A DNA stretch of 52,376 nt from Ochrovirga pacifica (GCF_000220525.1 NZ_AFPK01000065.1:1-52376), one strand, 5' to 3'. Counted from the first letter of the stretch, positions 1-8,852 are shown. Translations and numbers: made by a program. The notes: generated by a model not told the origin, from the letters alone.

Positions 1-77
1 CCCCCGCTACCCCTCGACTTGCATGTGTTAGGCCTGCCGCTAGCGTTCATCCTGAGCCAGGATCAAACTCTTCATCG
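1..77 (-). rRNA. rrs: 16S ribosomal RNA, 5' end (partial)
   Basis: The reverse complement reads the universal 16S start, GAGTTTGATCCTGGCTCAG, followed by the conserved GATGAACGCTAGCGGCAGGC and the 'CACATGCAAGTCGAG' segment. Only about the first 75 nt lie in the window; the gene continues beyond the left edge. The exact 5' nucleotide is uncertain by a few bases. Its leader and promoters lie to the right. Confidence 0.97.
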
Positions 78-240
78 TTATGTTTTTATATTATATCGAT
101 GTCAAAAAATCTATGGCGATACCGAAAAAAATTCAGTACCCTCCATGCGATCTACTCTTTAATTCGCGCTGTCAATTTCAAATTTCTCAATGAACTTCGC
201 TACCTTAGTAGCATTTGTTTTTCCCGCCTCAGCAGGGCTG

Positions 241-269
241 CAAATGTAAGAATCTTTTTTCATTCCAAA
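241..269 (-). promoter_or_regulatory. rRNA promoter P2 (proximal)
   Basis: Minus strand: a -7 element TACATTTG (241-248) matches the Bacteroidota consensus TAnnTTTG. TTTG at 266-269 lies 17 nt upstream and a second TTTG at 270-273 lies 21 nt upstream; both bracket the usual 19-nt spacing. The element lies about 165 nt before the 16S start. Confidence 0.7.
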
Positions 270-432
270 CAAACTTTTTTGAAAGTTTTTTTTTAGAAAT
301 TTTAAGCTCGAAATACTCGTTTTTAAAAAGCAGCTTCGCTACTCTTCTCCCTGACTATCCGTCACTTAAACTCTTACTCTTACAATGAACTTTTGCTCTC
401 TCAGTAAGTATGCCTTACTGCGTTTGCGGGTG

Positions 433-462
433 CAAAGATACACAAGAATCTTAATTAAACAA
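433..462 (-). promoter_or_regulatory. rRNA promoter P1 (distal)
   Basis: Minus strand: -7 TATCTTTG (433-440), exactly 19 nt downstream of TTG (460-462). This is a full match to the Bacteroidota housekeeping promoter. It is about 190 bp upstream of P2, giving a tandem-promoter arrangement for the rRNA operon. Confidence 0.75.
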
Positions 463-522
463 GCTATTTTTGTGAGTTTTTTTGATATATTTCTTAAAAA
501 CCTAAATAACAACAATATACAG

Positions 523-559
523 AATAAAAAAAACTCCTCAGCAAAAGCTGTGGAGTTTT
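523..559 (-). terminator. Terminator of the TPR-AAA gene
   Basis: A stem with arms AAAACTCC (530-537) and GGAGTTTT (552-559) continues inward as CAGC/GCTG with an AAAA loop. On the minus strand it is followed by a run of eight T. It lies 20 bp after the AAA gene stop codon and separates that gene from the rRNA promoters. Confidence 0.8.
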
Positions 560-579
560 GGAAGTAGTTTGGAATACTT

Positions 580-1866
580 TTAAGATATCTTCTTAATATT
601 CATGTAAAAGAGTATATCACTTAAAAACTCTGTAAAATCACTATTTTGCTCTGCTTTTCTTTTAGCTTTAGAAAACCATTGATCAATTTTTGTTCTATAG
701 CTATTAATTATTAACTGTAAATCTTTTGTTTTTAAAGGCTTTGAGATTCCATCCACTATGCATTCCTCTAGTTTTGCCTCGATTGTATTGTCTATCATCA
801 ATTCTATATCTTGAAAAGTATAGCTTTCCGTAGCCTTTGCTATATTGGTATAGTCGATGCTTATTGTTGGTATTTCAGCTAATTTTTCTTTTAAATAAAC
901 TTCCCTATACTCTTGATCTGGTGGTGGAATTAATATTTTCTCTTGAATTCTTCCATTTTCAAACATTTTTTTATCTATTTTCCAAGGTGTGTCAGAACTT
1001 AAAATAAAAAAAACACCATCCTCTAAACTATTTAATTTATCTATATAGTTAATTAATGCTATGGTGAAAGCTTTTTTTAAAGCTTTGGTTGGACATGAAT
1101 CAATTAAATTTTCTATAAAAACGACACAAGGTGTTTGATTTTTAATGTGATTGAAAAATTCTTCAAGCTTTAATCGCCCCTCTTTTAACCAATCTTTTAA
1201 AACCTTTTCGGTATTTAATTCTATAAACCTTGCATTGACTTCATCTGCAATGGCTTTTGCAAATGTTTTTTTTCCGCAAAAAGAAGGACCATATAATAAA
1301 ATCCCTTTCCCTAAAGAAGAGCTGTTTGTGTAAGAATCCGTTAGTGGAATAATAACCCTAGCCTCTATTTCTTTTTTCACAAATTTCATTCCCTTAATGC
1401 GATCTAAACCTATCAGTTTGTCTACGTAAGTTTTTTTAGATTCTCCATCTAGATTGATGTTTTCTAATTTTAGTAAAATCTCTAAATCTCTTTCAAAACG
1501 AACTCTTTTTACTTTTAGTATTTCTTTGTACACTAAATAAAATTCTTCTACTTCTTTAGATTTTAGCAAACTGCTAGCGTATAGCGACAATACAGATGCA
1601 TTTTCTTGCTTATCTTTTATTAATTGCTCTAAAATAACATTACAAACATTATATTTTTTTAGTTGATAATAAATAGTTGCCAATCCTAATTTAGCTTTGA
1701 ATTTTACTTGGTTTACTGACAATAAAGACTTGTACTCTTTCTCAGCTTCTTCTAATAAATTCAAGCTACTTAATTTTTTTGCAAACGATAACCTTAATAA
1801 ATGATTGTTAGGAGAAAGGTTTACAAACCTTCTCAGACTATGAAGTGTGTAGTTCATGGGGTACAT
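580..1866 (-). CDS. TPR-AAA+ family protein with degenerate nucleotide-binding motifs
   Basis: The N-terminal half (about residues 1-130) is helical and TPR-like. Residues 150-320 are an AAA+ ATPase core: LYGPSFCGKKTFAKAIADE (Walker A region, 191-209), CVVFIENLID (Walker B region), SSDTPWKID (sensor 1 region) and ENGRIQEKILIPPPD (arginine-finger region). The C-terminal AAA lid ends with the 'DQWFSKAKRKA' stretch seen in the flavobacterial TPR-AAA family. The key residues are altered. The Walker A Ser/Thr directly after Lys199 is Lys200, Walker B Asp-Glu is Glu252-Asn253, and the sensor-1 Asn is Asp292. I infer a paralogue with weak or no ATP hydrolysis. A second in-frame ATG lies three codons inside, at 1857. 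It is a single-gene unit ending at its own terminator. The client or partner is unknown. Confidence 0.85.
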   Translation of the reverse strand: MYPMNYTLHSLRRFVNLSPNNHLLRLSFAKKLSSLNLLEEAEKEYKSLLSVNQVKFKAKLGLATIYYQLKKYNVCNVILEQLIKDKQENASVLSLYASSLLKSKEVEEFYLVYKEILKVKRVRFERDLEILLKLENINLDGESKKTYVDKLIGLDRIKGMKFVKKEIEARVIIPLTDSYTNSSSLGKGILLYGPSFCGKKTFAKAIADEVNARFIELNTEKVLKDWLKEGRLKLEEFFNHIKNQTPCVVFIENLIDSCPTKALKKAFTIALINYIDKLNSLEDGVFFILSSDTPWKIDKKMFENGRIQEKILIPPPDQEYREVYLKEKLAEIPTISIDYTNIAKATESYTFQDIELMIDNTIEAKLEECIVDGISKPLKTKDLQLIINSYRTKIDQWFSKAKRKAEQNSDFTEFLSDILFYMNIKKIS

Positions 1867-2090
1867 GGGGTATTATGGGTGAAACAGTTTTTTAGAGACG
1901 GGGAATCTCCAAAAAACTAGACGACAATAATTATCATCTGTTAGTAAATATAGAATTTTTTTTTATTCTTTCATAACATTTCCAATGTTTTTAATCATTT
2001 CTATTTAAACTAACATTTTTGTTATACTTTTTTCTTAATTGTTATTTATTCTATACCTTTCTTTTTATTGATTGTTTTCACAAGCTATTC

Positions 2091-2105
2091 GGTATTTATT
2101 ATACC
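2091..2105. promoter_or_regulatory. Short inverted repeat upstream of the GH1 gene
   Basis: GGTAT-TTATT-ATACC is a perfect 5-bp inverted repeat 50 bp before the beta-glucosidase start, in a 288-bp AT-rich divergent intergenic region. No clear -7 element was recognised beside it. It could be an operator or chance in AT-rich DNA. Confidence 0.25.
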
Positions 2106-2154
2106 AAACAATTTATATATTTACTTCTTACATAAACCACACAAAAACAAGTAA

Positions 2155-3564
2155 ATGTTGACAAAAAAAGTAAAAGCACGATTGTTTCCCAAAGATTTTT
2201 TGTGGGGTACTACCATATCATCTTATCAAAATGAAGGAGCACATGCTACTGATGGTAAAAAAGCCTCTATTTGGGATACCTTTACCAACCATCCAAATTT
2301 TGATAAGGGAAATGGAAACGAAGGAAACGATTTTTACAACAATTACAAAGAAGACATTGAAAAAGTAAAAGAACTAAACCTTGATGTTTTTCGTTTTTCT
2401 TTGTCTTGGTCAAGAATTTTACCTGATGGAACAGGAGAAATAAATCCTAAAGGATTGGAATTCTATCACAATGTTATTGATTATTGCTTAGCACTAGATA
2501 TACAACCTTGGATTACACTATATCACTGGGATTTACCACAGTCATTAGAAGATCAAGGTGGATGGACCAATAGAAAAATATTAGATTGGTTTGCTACTTA
2601 TGTAGAAATTTGCACAAAAGCTTTTGGAAATAAAGTAAAAAACTGGATTGTTCTTAACGAACCGATGACCTTTGTAGGTTTAGGCTATTTTATGGGAATG
2701 CATGCTCCTGGCAAAAAAGGGGCAAACAATTTTTTAGCCGCAGCACATCACGCAACAGTATGCCAAGGAATTGGTGGTAGAATTGTACGAAAAAATGTTC
2801 CAAAGGCTTATATAGGTACTACTTTTTCTTGTTCCTACGTAACACCATCCAGTAGGTTAAGCAAACACAAAAAGGCTGCCAATAGAATTGATGCACTTTT
2901 AAATCGTTTTTTTATTGAGCCTATTTTAGGAATGGGATATCCAAAAGACACCCTTGTTGGACTAAATGCCATCGAAGTTTTTGTAAAAGAAAACGACAAA
3001 GAACTCATGCAATTTGATTTTGATTTTATTGGAATTCAATATTATTTTAGAATTGTTGCCAAATTCAGTTTGTTACCTCCCATCCTATTTGCCACAGAAG
3101 TACCTGCTATTGAAAGGGAAGTAAACATCAACAATATGGGGATGGAAATTTACCCAAGAGGTTTGTACAAAATGATTGAAAAATTTTCGGCTTACCCTAA
3201 GGTTAAAGATCTTATTATTTCTGAATCTGGAGTTTGTTTTGACGATCCAATTATAAATGGAAAAATTAAGGACAAACAAAGAATAAAATACTTTAAAAAT
3301 ACTTTTGCTTATACACTAAAAGCTATTGAAGAAGGTAAAAAAGTAAAAGGATATTTTATATGGACCTTGGTAGATAATTTTGAATGGGCAGAAGGAATTA
3401 AAACTAGGTTTGGTTTGTATCATAATAACTTTTCTAACCACAAAAGAACAGCAAAAAAATCGGCTATTTGGTTAAAAAAATTCTTAAAAACAAAAAATAA
3501 AACTTCTCAAGAAACATTAAAAGTAATTTCTAAAAAAGAAGCTGTATTAGAAAATTACAATTGA
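2155..3564 (+). CDS. Glycoside hydrolase family 1 beta-glucosidase
   Basis: The protein is full length for GH1 (469 residues). Family hallmarks appear in order: the N-terminal FLWGTTISSYQNEGA signature with the sugar-binding Gln25, TLYHWDLPQSLEDQGGW, the acid/base Glu169 in LNEPM, the nucleophile Glu357 in ISESG, and the C-terminal FIWTLVDNFEWAEG aglycone-site motif. The usual nucleophile context is TENG, so ESG is a mild variant. There is no signal peptide, so it probably acts in the cytoplasm on beta-glucosides or cello-oligosaccharides. No transporter or regulator lies beside it. Its TGA directly abuts the stop codon of the convergent yihY-like gene, with no spacer. Exact sugar specificity cannot be read from the sequence. 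Confidence 0.93.
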   Translation: MLTKKVKARLFPKDFLWGTTISSYQNEGAHATDGKKASIWDTFTNHPNFDKGNGNEGNDFYNNYKEDIEKVKELNLDVFRFSLSWSRILPDGTGEINPKGLEFYHNVIDYCLALDIQPWITLYHWDLPQSLEDQGGWTNRKILDWFATYVEICTKAFGNKVKNWIVLNEPMTFVGLGYFMGMHAPGKKGANNFLAAAHHATVCQGIGGRIVRKNVPKAYIGTTFSCSYVTPSSRLSKHKKAANRIDALLNRFFIEPILGMGYPKDTLVGLNAIEVFVKENDKELMQFDFDFIGIQYYFRIVAKFSLLPPILFATEVPAIEREVNINNMGMEIYPRGLYKMIEKFSAYPKVKDLIISESGVCFDDPIINGKIKDKQRIKYFKNTFAYTLKAIEEGKKVKGYFIWTLVDNFEWAEGIKTRFGLYHNNFSNHKRTAKKSAIWLKKFLKTKNKTSQETLKVISKKEAVLENYN

Positions 3565-4527
3565 TTAATTGGATTGAGCATCGTGTTCGTTTCTTAATCT
3601 GGTAATACTTGCATTCAGTTCAAACCCTAATAAAAGAATAATAGCATTTAACCAGATAAATAGCATCAATACCAATAAGGTTCCAATGGACCCGTACAAT
3701 TCGTTGTATTTGGAAAATTTAACAACATAAATTCCAAATCCATAGAAAGTAAGCAAAGACAGCACGGTTGTTAGTATAGAACCTGCTGAAAAAAAGCGAG
3801 TTTTTCTTCCTTCTTTTGTTCCAAAATAATACAACATAGAAACGGTGCAAAAAATTAGGAACATAAAAAGTAGATATCTTAAATTTCCTAACCAAAGCAT
3901 ATCATCAGAAATCCAATCTTTTTGAATTAAAAATTCCAATCCAAATTCAAAAAAAATGGTAGCTGCTACCGTTACAATCAACATAAAAGACATGGTAAGA
4001 GAAGTTCCCAAAGAGATTAAATATTGTTTAATTACACTTCTTATTTCTCTTACATGCACGGAATGCTCAAAGGCAGCAAACACTGCATTTACTCCGTTGG
4101 TCATTAAAAAAATAGATACTAAAAAACCAAAAGAAAGCAATCCCCCGTATTTATTGTTGGCAATATCGGCCAATACGGTACCTACTGCAGTAAATGTTTT
4201 AGGTGGTAATAGTTCTGAAATTAATGCTAAAAAATTTTCTTGAAAACCATCAATAGGTATGTACGGAATTAAGGTTAGCATAAATAGCATAAAGGGGAAC
4301 AAAGCCATAAAAAAACTATAAGAGATTCCTCCTGCCCTAGAAGTCAAAGCTCCTTTTACAATTCCTATGGAATACATTTCTAGCAAATCGTACAGGCTCA
4401 TTCCTAGCAAACCTGGTACAGGAATTTTTTTCCCAAACAAAACTACTTTATTTAGTAGGGGAACTTTTTTTAATTCTTCTTCTACAGAATCGTCTTTTTC
4501 TATTTCCTTGGTTTCTACCTCTAGCAC
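3565..4527 (-). CDS. YihY/BrkB family inner-membrane protein
   Basis: This 320-residue polytopic membrane protein has about six hydrophobic helices after a charged, acidic N-terminus. Family segments include GALTSRAGGISYSFFMALFP, the Asn-rich NGVNAVFAAFEH and the C-terminal YGSIGTLLVLMLFIWLNAIILLLGFELNA. BrkB/YihY proteins are widespread and of unsettled function; the old 'ribonuclease BN' name is not correct. The start is GTG at 4527, only 4 bp after the nadC stop codon, so the two genes are co-transcribed and probably translationally coupled. The C-terminus abuts the convergent GH1 gene. Confidence 0.9.
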   Translation of the reverse strand: MLEVETKEIEKDDSVEEELKKVPLLNKVVLFGKKIPVPGLLGMSLYDLLEMYSIGIVKGALTSRAGGISYSFFMALFPFMLFMLTLIPYIPIDGFQENFLALISELLPPKTFTAVGTVLADIANNKYGGLLSFGFLVSIFLMTNGVNAVFAAFEHSVHVREIRSVIKQYLISLGTSLTMSFMLIVTVAATIFFEFGLEFLIQKDWISDDMLWLGNLRYLLFMFLIFCTVSMLYYFGTKEGRKTRFFSAGSILTTVLSLLTFYGFGIYVVKFSKYNELYGSIGTLLVLMLFIWLNAIILLLGFELNASITRLRNEHDAQSN

Positions 4528-4531
4528 TTCT

Positions 4532-5392
4532 TTATTCTATTGCTTTTAAACTTAAATCTAAATTGGCTACTGAATGTGTTAACGCACCTGACGATATATA
4601 TTGTACACCACATTCTGCGTATTTTCTTAAGGTGTCTTCATTAATTCCTCCTGAAGATTCTGTACCTGCTTTATCTCCTATTAATGCAACGGCTTTTTTG
4701 GTGTCTTCGTAATTAAAATTATCTATTAAAATTCTATGAATTCCATCAAACTGAATAATCTCTTTTATTTCTTGTAGGTTTCTAGCTTCTACAATAATTT
4801 TTAAATCTTTTTGATTTGCTTTAAGATAGTCTTTTGTTTGTTGAATAGCTTTTGCCACTCCGCCCGCAAAATCTATATGATTATCTTTTAGCATAATCAT
4901 ATCGTACAAAGCAAATCGATGATTTTCTCCTCCTCCTATTTTTACTGCCCATTTTTCTAAAGCTCTAATTCCTGGAGTTGTTTTTCGGGTGTCAAGTATT
5001 TTAGTTGAAGTCCCTTTTAATAAACTAACGTAAAAAGCAGTTTTGGTAGCTATAGCACTCATACGTTGCATGGCATTTAAGACCAATCTTTCTGCCTTTA
5101 GAATAGACAAAGAACTTCCAGAAACATATAGAACCACATCTCCGTAACTTACTTTTTCTCCATCTTTTTTTACAATTTCTACTTGCAGATTGGCATCGAC
5201 ATAAGCAAATACCTGTACAGCAAAATCTACTCCAGCAATAATTCCTTGATCTTTTACCAACAATTTTGCTTTACCATTAGCGGTATTTGGTATACAAGCC
5301 AAAGAAGAGTGATCTCCATCCCCTACATCCTCTCTAATGGCATTGGCTATAATCAATTGGATTTCTTTATCGAACTGCTTTTGATCAATCAT
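4532..5392 (-). CDS. nadC: Nicotinate-nucleotide diphosphorylase (carboxylating)
   Basis: The enzyme converts quinolinate and PRPP to nicotinate mononucleotide in de novo NAD synthesis. Its 286 residues are the normal family length. Diagnostic segments are EDVGDGDHSS near the N-terminus, the substrate-binding TRKTTPGIRALEKWAVKIGG with GGENHRFALYDMIMLKDNHI, the 'IIVEARNLQE' strand and the C-terminal ESSGGINEDTLRKYAECGV barrel end. It is the first gene of a two-gene unit with the yihY-like gene. A -7 element lies 18 bp upstream of the start. Confidence 0.97.
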   Translation of the reverse strand: MIDQKQFDKEIQLIIANAIREDVGDGDHSSLACIPNTANGKAKLLVKDQGIIAGVDFAVQVFAYVDANLQVEIVKKDGEKVSYGDVVLYVSGSSLSILKAERLVLNAMQRMSAIATKTAFYVSLLKGTSTKILDTRKTTPGIRALEKWAVKIGGGENHRFALYDMIMLKDNHIDFAGGVAKAIQQTKDYLKANQKDLKIIVEARNLQEIKEIIQFDGIHRILIDNFNYEDTKKAVALIGDKAGTESSGGINEDTLRKYAECGVQYISSGALTHSVANLDLSLKAIE

Positions 5393-5409
5393 CTCTTAGA
5401 TTTTTAGAA

Positions 5410-5417
5410 CAAATATA
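5410..5417 (-). promoter_or_regulatory. Candidate -7 promoter element for nadC
   Basis: On the minus strand TATATTTG matches TAnnTTTG, 18 nt before the nadC ATG. No clean TTTG is present at the usual upstream distance, so this is a partial promoter match. Confidence 0.45.
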
Positions 5418-5557
5418 AACTTAAACAAGTAAAATCTATAAGATATATGCGGTTAAATCCTACTTTAGAATTGCGAAAAAACAGGTTGACTAAAAACTTC
5501 TATCAGTCTTTATCCACCTTTTTGCACCTAATTTTAATAAAAATTAGCTCCTCGCAT

Positions 5558-5935
5558 ATGAACACACAAGAAATAGCAAACCGATTGGTAGATTTATGTC
5601 GTAAAGGCCAGAACGCTTTGGCACAAGTAGAATTGTACGATGATGATATTGTGAGTATAGAATCTCACTTATCTCGTTATCGTAAAACAAAAGGAATCAG
5701 CAAAGTACAAAGAAAAACAGCCATGTTTTTTGAGCGAGCAGAAACCATACATAAATACGAAATAACCGATCCTTTGGTTGTAGACAATCATATTTGTTTT
5801 AAAATGATTGTAGATGTAGATATTCGTGGTTTGGGTAGGGTTTATTTAGAAGAATTATGTGTGTATCATCTAAAAGATGGCAAAATTGTAAAAGAAGAAT
5901 TTTTCTACAACACTTCTGGAATGAACCAAGAGTAA
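5558..5935 (+). CDS. SnoaL/NTF2-like fold protein
   Basis: A 125-residue protein begins MNTQEIANRLVDLCRKGQN and resembles the small alpha+beta-cone proteins of the SnoaL/NTF2 superfamily. It has an N-terminal helix, a KTAMFFER segment, then strands such as CFKMIVDVDIRG and LEELCVYHLKDGKIVKEEFFY. In-frame upstream sequence from 5447 is AT-rich and unrelated to the family, so I place the start at the ATG at 5558. No catalytic residues can be assigned; family members range from isomerases to binding proteins. It heads a same-strand run leading into rlmH. Confidence 0.75.
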   Translation: MNTQEIANRLVDLCRKGQNALAQVELYDDDIVSIESHLSRYRKTKGISKVQRKTAMFFERAETIHKYEITDPLVVDNHICFKMIVDVDIRGLGRVYLEELCVYHLKDGKIVKEEFFYNTSGMNQE

Positions 5936-5974
5936 AACAATTGTATCTTTGTGGTAAACACAAGATAAAACTTT

Positions 5975-6448
5975 ATGAAAATCTTACTGTTAGCCGTTGG
6001 TAAAACAGACGACTCTAATTTAAATCAATTGATTCAAACCTATCAAAACAGGCTTCAACATTACATTAAATTTGATTTCGAAATTATTCCAGATTTAAAA
6101 AATGTGAAAAACCTTTCGGAAAATCAACAAAAAGAAAAAGAAGGCTTGATGATTTTAAAGAAATTGACAGCTACAGATCAATTGATTTTGTTAGACGAAA
6201 AAGGGAAAGATTTTACTTCCATGCGTTTTGCAGACTATTTGCAAAAAAAAATGAACGCAGGTATAAAACAACTGGTTTTTGTGATTGGAGGTCCTTATGG
6301 TTTTTCTGAAGCCGTGTATCAAAAAGCACAGGGAAAAATATCACTATCAAAAATGACCTTCTCCCATCAAATGATTCGTCTTTTTATGGTAGAGCAATTG
6401 TACAGAGGCTTTACTATTCTAAAAAACGAACCTTATCATCACGAATAA
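5975..6448 (+). CDS. rlmH: 23S rRNA (pseudouridine-1915-N3)-methyltransferase
   Basis: This SPOUT-fold methyltransferase modifies the ribosomal A-loop region of helix 69. At 157 residues it is the standard RlmH length. The N-terminal KILLLAVGKT, the knotted-site motif FVIGGPYGFSE and the C-terminal SLSKMTFSHQMIRLFMVEQL...NEPYHHE are all intact. A -7-like TATCTTTG lies at 5944-5951, so it may have its own promoter. rdgB follows 33 bp downstream. Confidence 0.97.
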   Translation: MKILLLAVGKTDDSNLNQLIQTYQNRLQHYIKFDFEIIPDLKNVKNLSENQQKEKEGLMILKKLTATDQLILLDEKGKDFTSMRFADYLQKKMNAGIKQLVFVIGGPYGFSEAVYQKAQGKISLSKMTFSHQMIRLFMVEQLYRGFTILKNEPYHHE

Positions 6449-6481
6449 TTACTTAGTTTTATCATCCAAATACCACTATTT

Positions 6482-7054
6482 ATGAAAATTGTTTTTGCTA
6501 CCCATAACCCCAACAAGTTAAAGGAAGTTGCTGCAATGTTACCTCATTTTGATTTGGTTTCGTTAACGGATATAAATTGTCATGAAGAAATTCCTGAAAC
6601 AGCAACCACTCTAGAAGGAAACGCTATTATAAAAGCCGATTATGTTACAAAAACTTATGGCTTGCCTTGTTTTGCAGACGATACAGGTTTACTGGTTGAT
6701 GCACTAAATGGCGAACCTGGTGTATATTCTGCCAGATACGCTGGGGAACACGGAAATGCTGAAAAAAACATGAACTTACTTTTAGCCAACTTGGCAGAAC
6801 AAAAAAACAGACAAGCACACTTTAAAACGGTTATTTGTTTAAATATAAACGGAGAACAACATTTGTTTGATGGAATTTGTAAAGGAAAAATTACAGCCCA
6901 AAAGAATGGGAATAAAGGATTTGGTTACGACCCCATCTTTCAACCCGAAGGATATAAAAAAACATTTGCAGAAATGAGTTTGGAAGAAAAAGGAGCAATT
7001 AGTCACAGAGCTTTGGCTATTCAAAAACTAATTTCATTTTTACAAAAAATCTAA
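6482..7054 (+). CDS. rdgB: dITP/XTP pyrophosphatase (RdgB/HAM1)
   Basis: It hydrolyses non-canonical purine nucleoside triphosphates (ITP, dITP, XTP) to monophosphates and so cleans the nucleotide pool. The 190-residue protein has the nucleotide-binding N-terminus ATHNPNKLKE, the catalytic loop FADDTGLLVDALNGEPGVYSARYAG, the GFGYDPIF motif and the C-terminal SHRALAIQKL. All core residues are present. Its stop codon is one base away from the GTG start of the ABC permease gene, suggesting a shared transcript. Confidence 0.97.
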   Translation: MKIVFATHNPNKLKEVAAMLPHFDLVSLTDINCHEEIPETATTLEGNAIIKADYVTKTYGLPCFADDTGLLVDALNGEPGVYSARYAGEHGNAEKNMNLLLANLAEQKNRQAHFKTVICLNINGEQHLFDGICKGKITAQKNGNKGFGYDPIFQPEGYKKTFAEMSLEEKGAISHRALAIQKLISFLQKI

Positions 7055-7055
7055 A

Positions 7056-8078
7056 GTGAACTTAACCAATAAATCATACAGATCCCAACTTATTGCGTTT
7101 ACTGTACTTTTTTGCATTTGTGTTTTGCTAAATTTATCTGTGGGTAGTTTGTCCATTTCTTTGGCTGATTTTTGGAATATTATAAGTTCTAACGAACAAA
7201 ACACCAACTTAAACTATATCCTTTTTAACTATAGAATGCCTAAAGCTATTGCCAGTATTCTAGCAGGTGTTGGACTTGGAATTAGCGGATTGCTAATGCA
7301 AACATACTTTAGAAACCCATTAGCAGGTCCTTTTGTTCTAGGAATTAGTTCAGGAGCAAGTTTGGGAGTAGCAGTTTTAATTATGGGAAGTAGCCTATTA
7401 GGTTTTTCTACTTTTATTTTTAATTACTCACTTCCGCTAGCAGCCAGTATTGGAGCTTTGTTTGTGCTAACTACCGTTATGATTGCCTCTAGAAACTTAA
7501 AGAACACCTTATCTATACTTATTATTGGCTTGATGTTTGGCAGCTTTACCTCTGCTATTATAAGCGTATTGTCTTATTTTTCTTCTGCCAACGAACTACA
7601 ACAATACATTTTTTGGAGTTTAGGTAGTTTAGGTAACTTGCAGTGGAAAGAAATTTACTTATTACTTGCTTTAGAAACCATTTGTCTATTGTTTTTAATC
7701 AAAATTGCCAAGCCTTTAGATGCACTTCTCTTGGGTGAAAATTATGCTAAAAGTATGGGAGTAAATTTAAAGAAAACACAAACTTCAATTTTTATTATAA
7801 CTAGTGTACTAACAGGTTGTATTACAGCATTTATGGGCCCTATTGCATTTGTAGGTCTTGCCATTCCGCACTTAACAAAGTTAATTTTTAAGAACGCCAA
7901 TCACCTTGTTTTAATGCCTGCAGTAGGGCTTATAGGTGCCATCGTGTTACTACTTTGCGATACGGTGTCTCACATACCTATCAATCACAAACACTTACCT
8001 ATAAATGCTACCACTTCTCTTTTGGGAGCTCCTGTTGTTATTTGGCTTTTGGTTTCTAAATCCAGACAATTTTTATGA
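7056..8078 (+). CDS. FecCD-type iron/cobalamin ABC transporter permease
   Basis: This is a 340-residue inner-membrane permease of the FecCD/BtuC family with roughly nine to ten membrane helices. Conserved blocks include YRMPKAIASILAGVGLGISG, LMQTYFRNPLAGPFVLGISS, the cytoplasmic LLLGENYAKSMGVNL coupling region and GPIAFVGLAIPHLTKLI. The start is GTG at 7056, immediately after rdgB. The stop overlaps the ATPase gene in an ATGA junction. No substrate-binding protein or TonB receptor lies in this cluster, so the chelate (haem, siderophore or B12) cannot be named. Confidence 0.92.
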   Translation: MNLTNKSYRSQLIAFTVLFCICVLLNLSVGSLSISLADFWNIISSNEQNTNLNYILFNYRMPKAIASILAGVGLGISGLLMQTYFRNPLAGPFVLGISSGASLGVAVLIMGSSLLGFSTFIFNYSLPLAASIGALFVLTTVMIASRNLKNTLSILIIGLMFGSFTSAIISVLSYFSSANELQQYIFWSLGSLGNLQWKEIYLLLALETICLLFLIKIAKPLDALLLGENYAKSMGVNLKKTQTSIFIITSVLTGCITAFMGPIAFVGLAIPHLTKLIFKNANHLVLMPAVGLIGAIVLLLCDTVSHIPINHKHLPINATTSLLGAPVVIWLLVSKSRQFL

Positions 8079-8851
8079 AAAAACAGATTTTAACCACTCA
8101 AAATTTAGCCATAGGCTACCAAACCTCTAAACAGAAAACAACACTATGTAAAGCCATAGATTTACAGATTTTTAGTGGTGAAGTTTTGTGTTTACTGGGT
8201 AGAAACGGGGCAGGAAAATCTACACTTCTAAAAACATTAGCCAAACTACTTCTACCTTTATCAGGCTCTTTATTTGTAGAACAAACTTCTTTTTCAGAAT
8301 TATCTAACATCCATTTTGCCAAAAAAATTTCGGTTGTATTAACTGATCGTTTGCCTGAAAATAGCCTAACAGTGTATCAAACCATAGCACTGGGCAGACA
8401 GCCCTACACCAATTGGGCTGGAAAATTAACTCCATTTGATGAAAAACAAATCAACAAAGCCATTCACCTTACCGATATAAAAAACATTCTTGATAAAAAC
8501 ACAAGTGAGTTAAGCGATGGACAATTGCAAAGAGTAATGATTGCCCGAGCCTTAGCACAAGACACTCCTATTATTTTGTTAGACGAACCCACCTCTCACC
8601 TAGACATACATCACAAACTAAATATTTTTAGAATTTTAAAAAACATTAGCCAAGAAACTCAGAAAACTATTTTGATTTCTACACACGAAATCAATTTAGC
8701 ATTAAAATACGCAGATCGTTTGTTGTTAATGCATCAACAAACACTGCATCTTGGCACTATTAAAGATCAGCAAACACAACAAGTTTTGATGAACATCTTT
8801 AACTCAGACCTGATTCGTTTTGACGTAGCAACACATCAATTTATTTTTTAA
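8075..8851 (+). CDS. Iron/cobalamin ABC transporter ATP-binding protein
   Basis: This 258-residue ABC ATPase powers the adjacent FecCD-type permease. Walker A is GRNGAGKST, the signature is ELSDGQLQRVMIARALAQ (LSDGQ in place of LSGGQ), Walker B is IILLDEPTSHLD, and the H-loop is STHEI. It overlaps the permease gene by 4 bp, the normal coupling of this pair. The gene ends at a strong terminator. Confidence 0.94.
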   Translation: MKKQILTTQNLAIGYQTSKQKTTLCKAIDLQIFSGEVLCLLGRNGAGKSTLLKTLAKLLLPLSGSLFVEQTSFSELSNIHFAKKISVVLTDRLPENSLTVYQTIALGRQPYTNWAGKLTPFDEKQINKAIHLTDIKNILDKNTSELSDGQLQRVMIARALAQDTPIILLDEPTSHLDIHHKLNIFRILKNISQETQKTILISTHEINLALKYADRLLLMHQQTLHLGTIKDQQTQQVLMNIFNSDLIRFDVATHQFIF

Positions 8852-8852
8852 T

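Larger units (their letters stand above)
78..579. other. rRNA operon leader and promoter region, no gene
   Basis: About 500 bases hold no credible protein gene. Short frames here have no recognisable protein and overlap rRNA leader signals. Read on the minus strand, the stretch contains two promoters and then the 16S leader. The octamer GTTCATTG occurs twice, at 187-195 (within GTTCATTGA) and 383-390, once downstream of each promoter. By position it could be a boxA-like antitermination signal, but that is inference. The right end holds the terminator of the neighbouring AAA gene. Confidence 0.8.

Noticed and set aside
99..567. Two short plus-strand frames in the rRNA leader
   Set aside because: They overlap promoter, leader and terminator signals on the opposite strand, have no family features and no ribosome binding site context.
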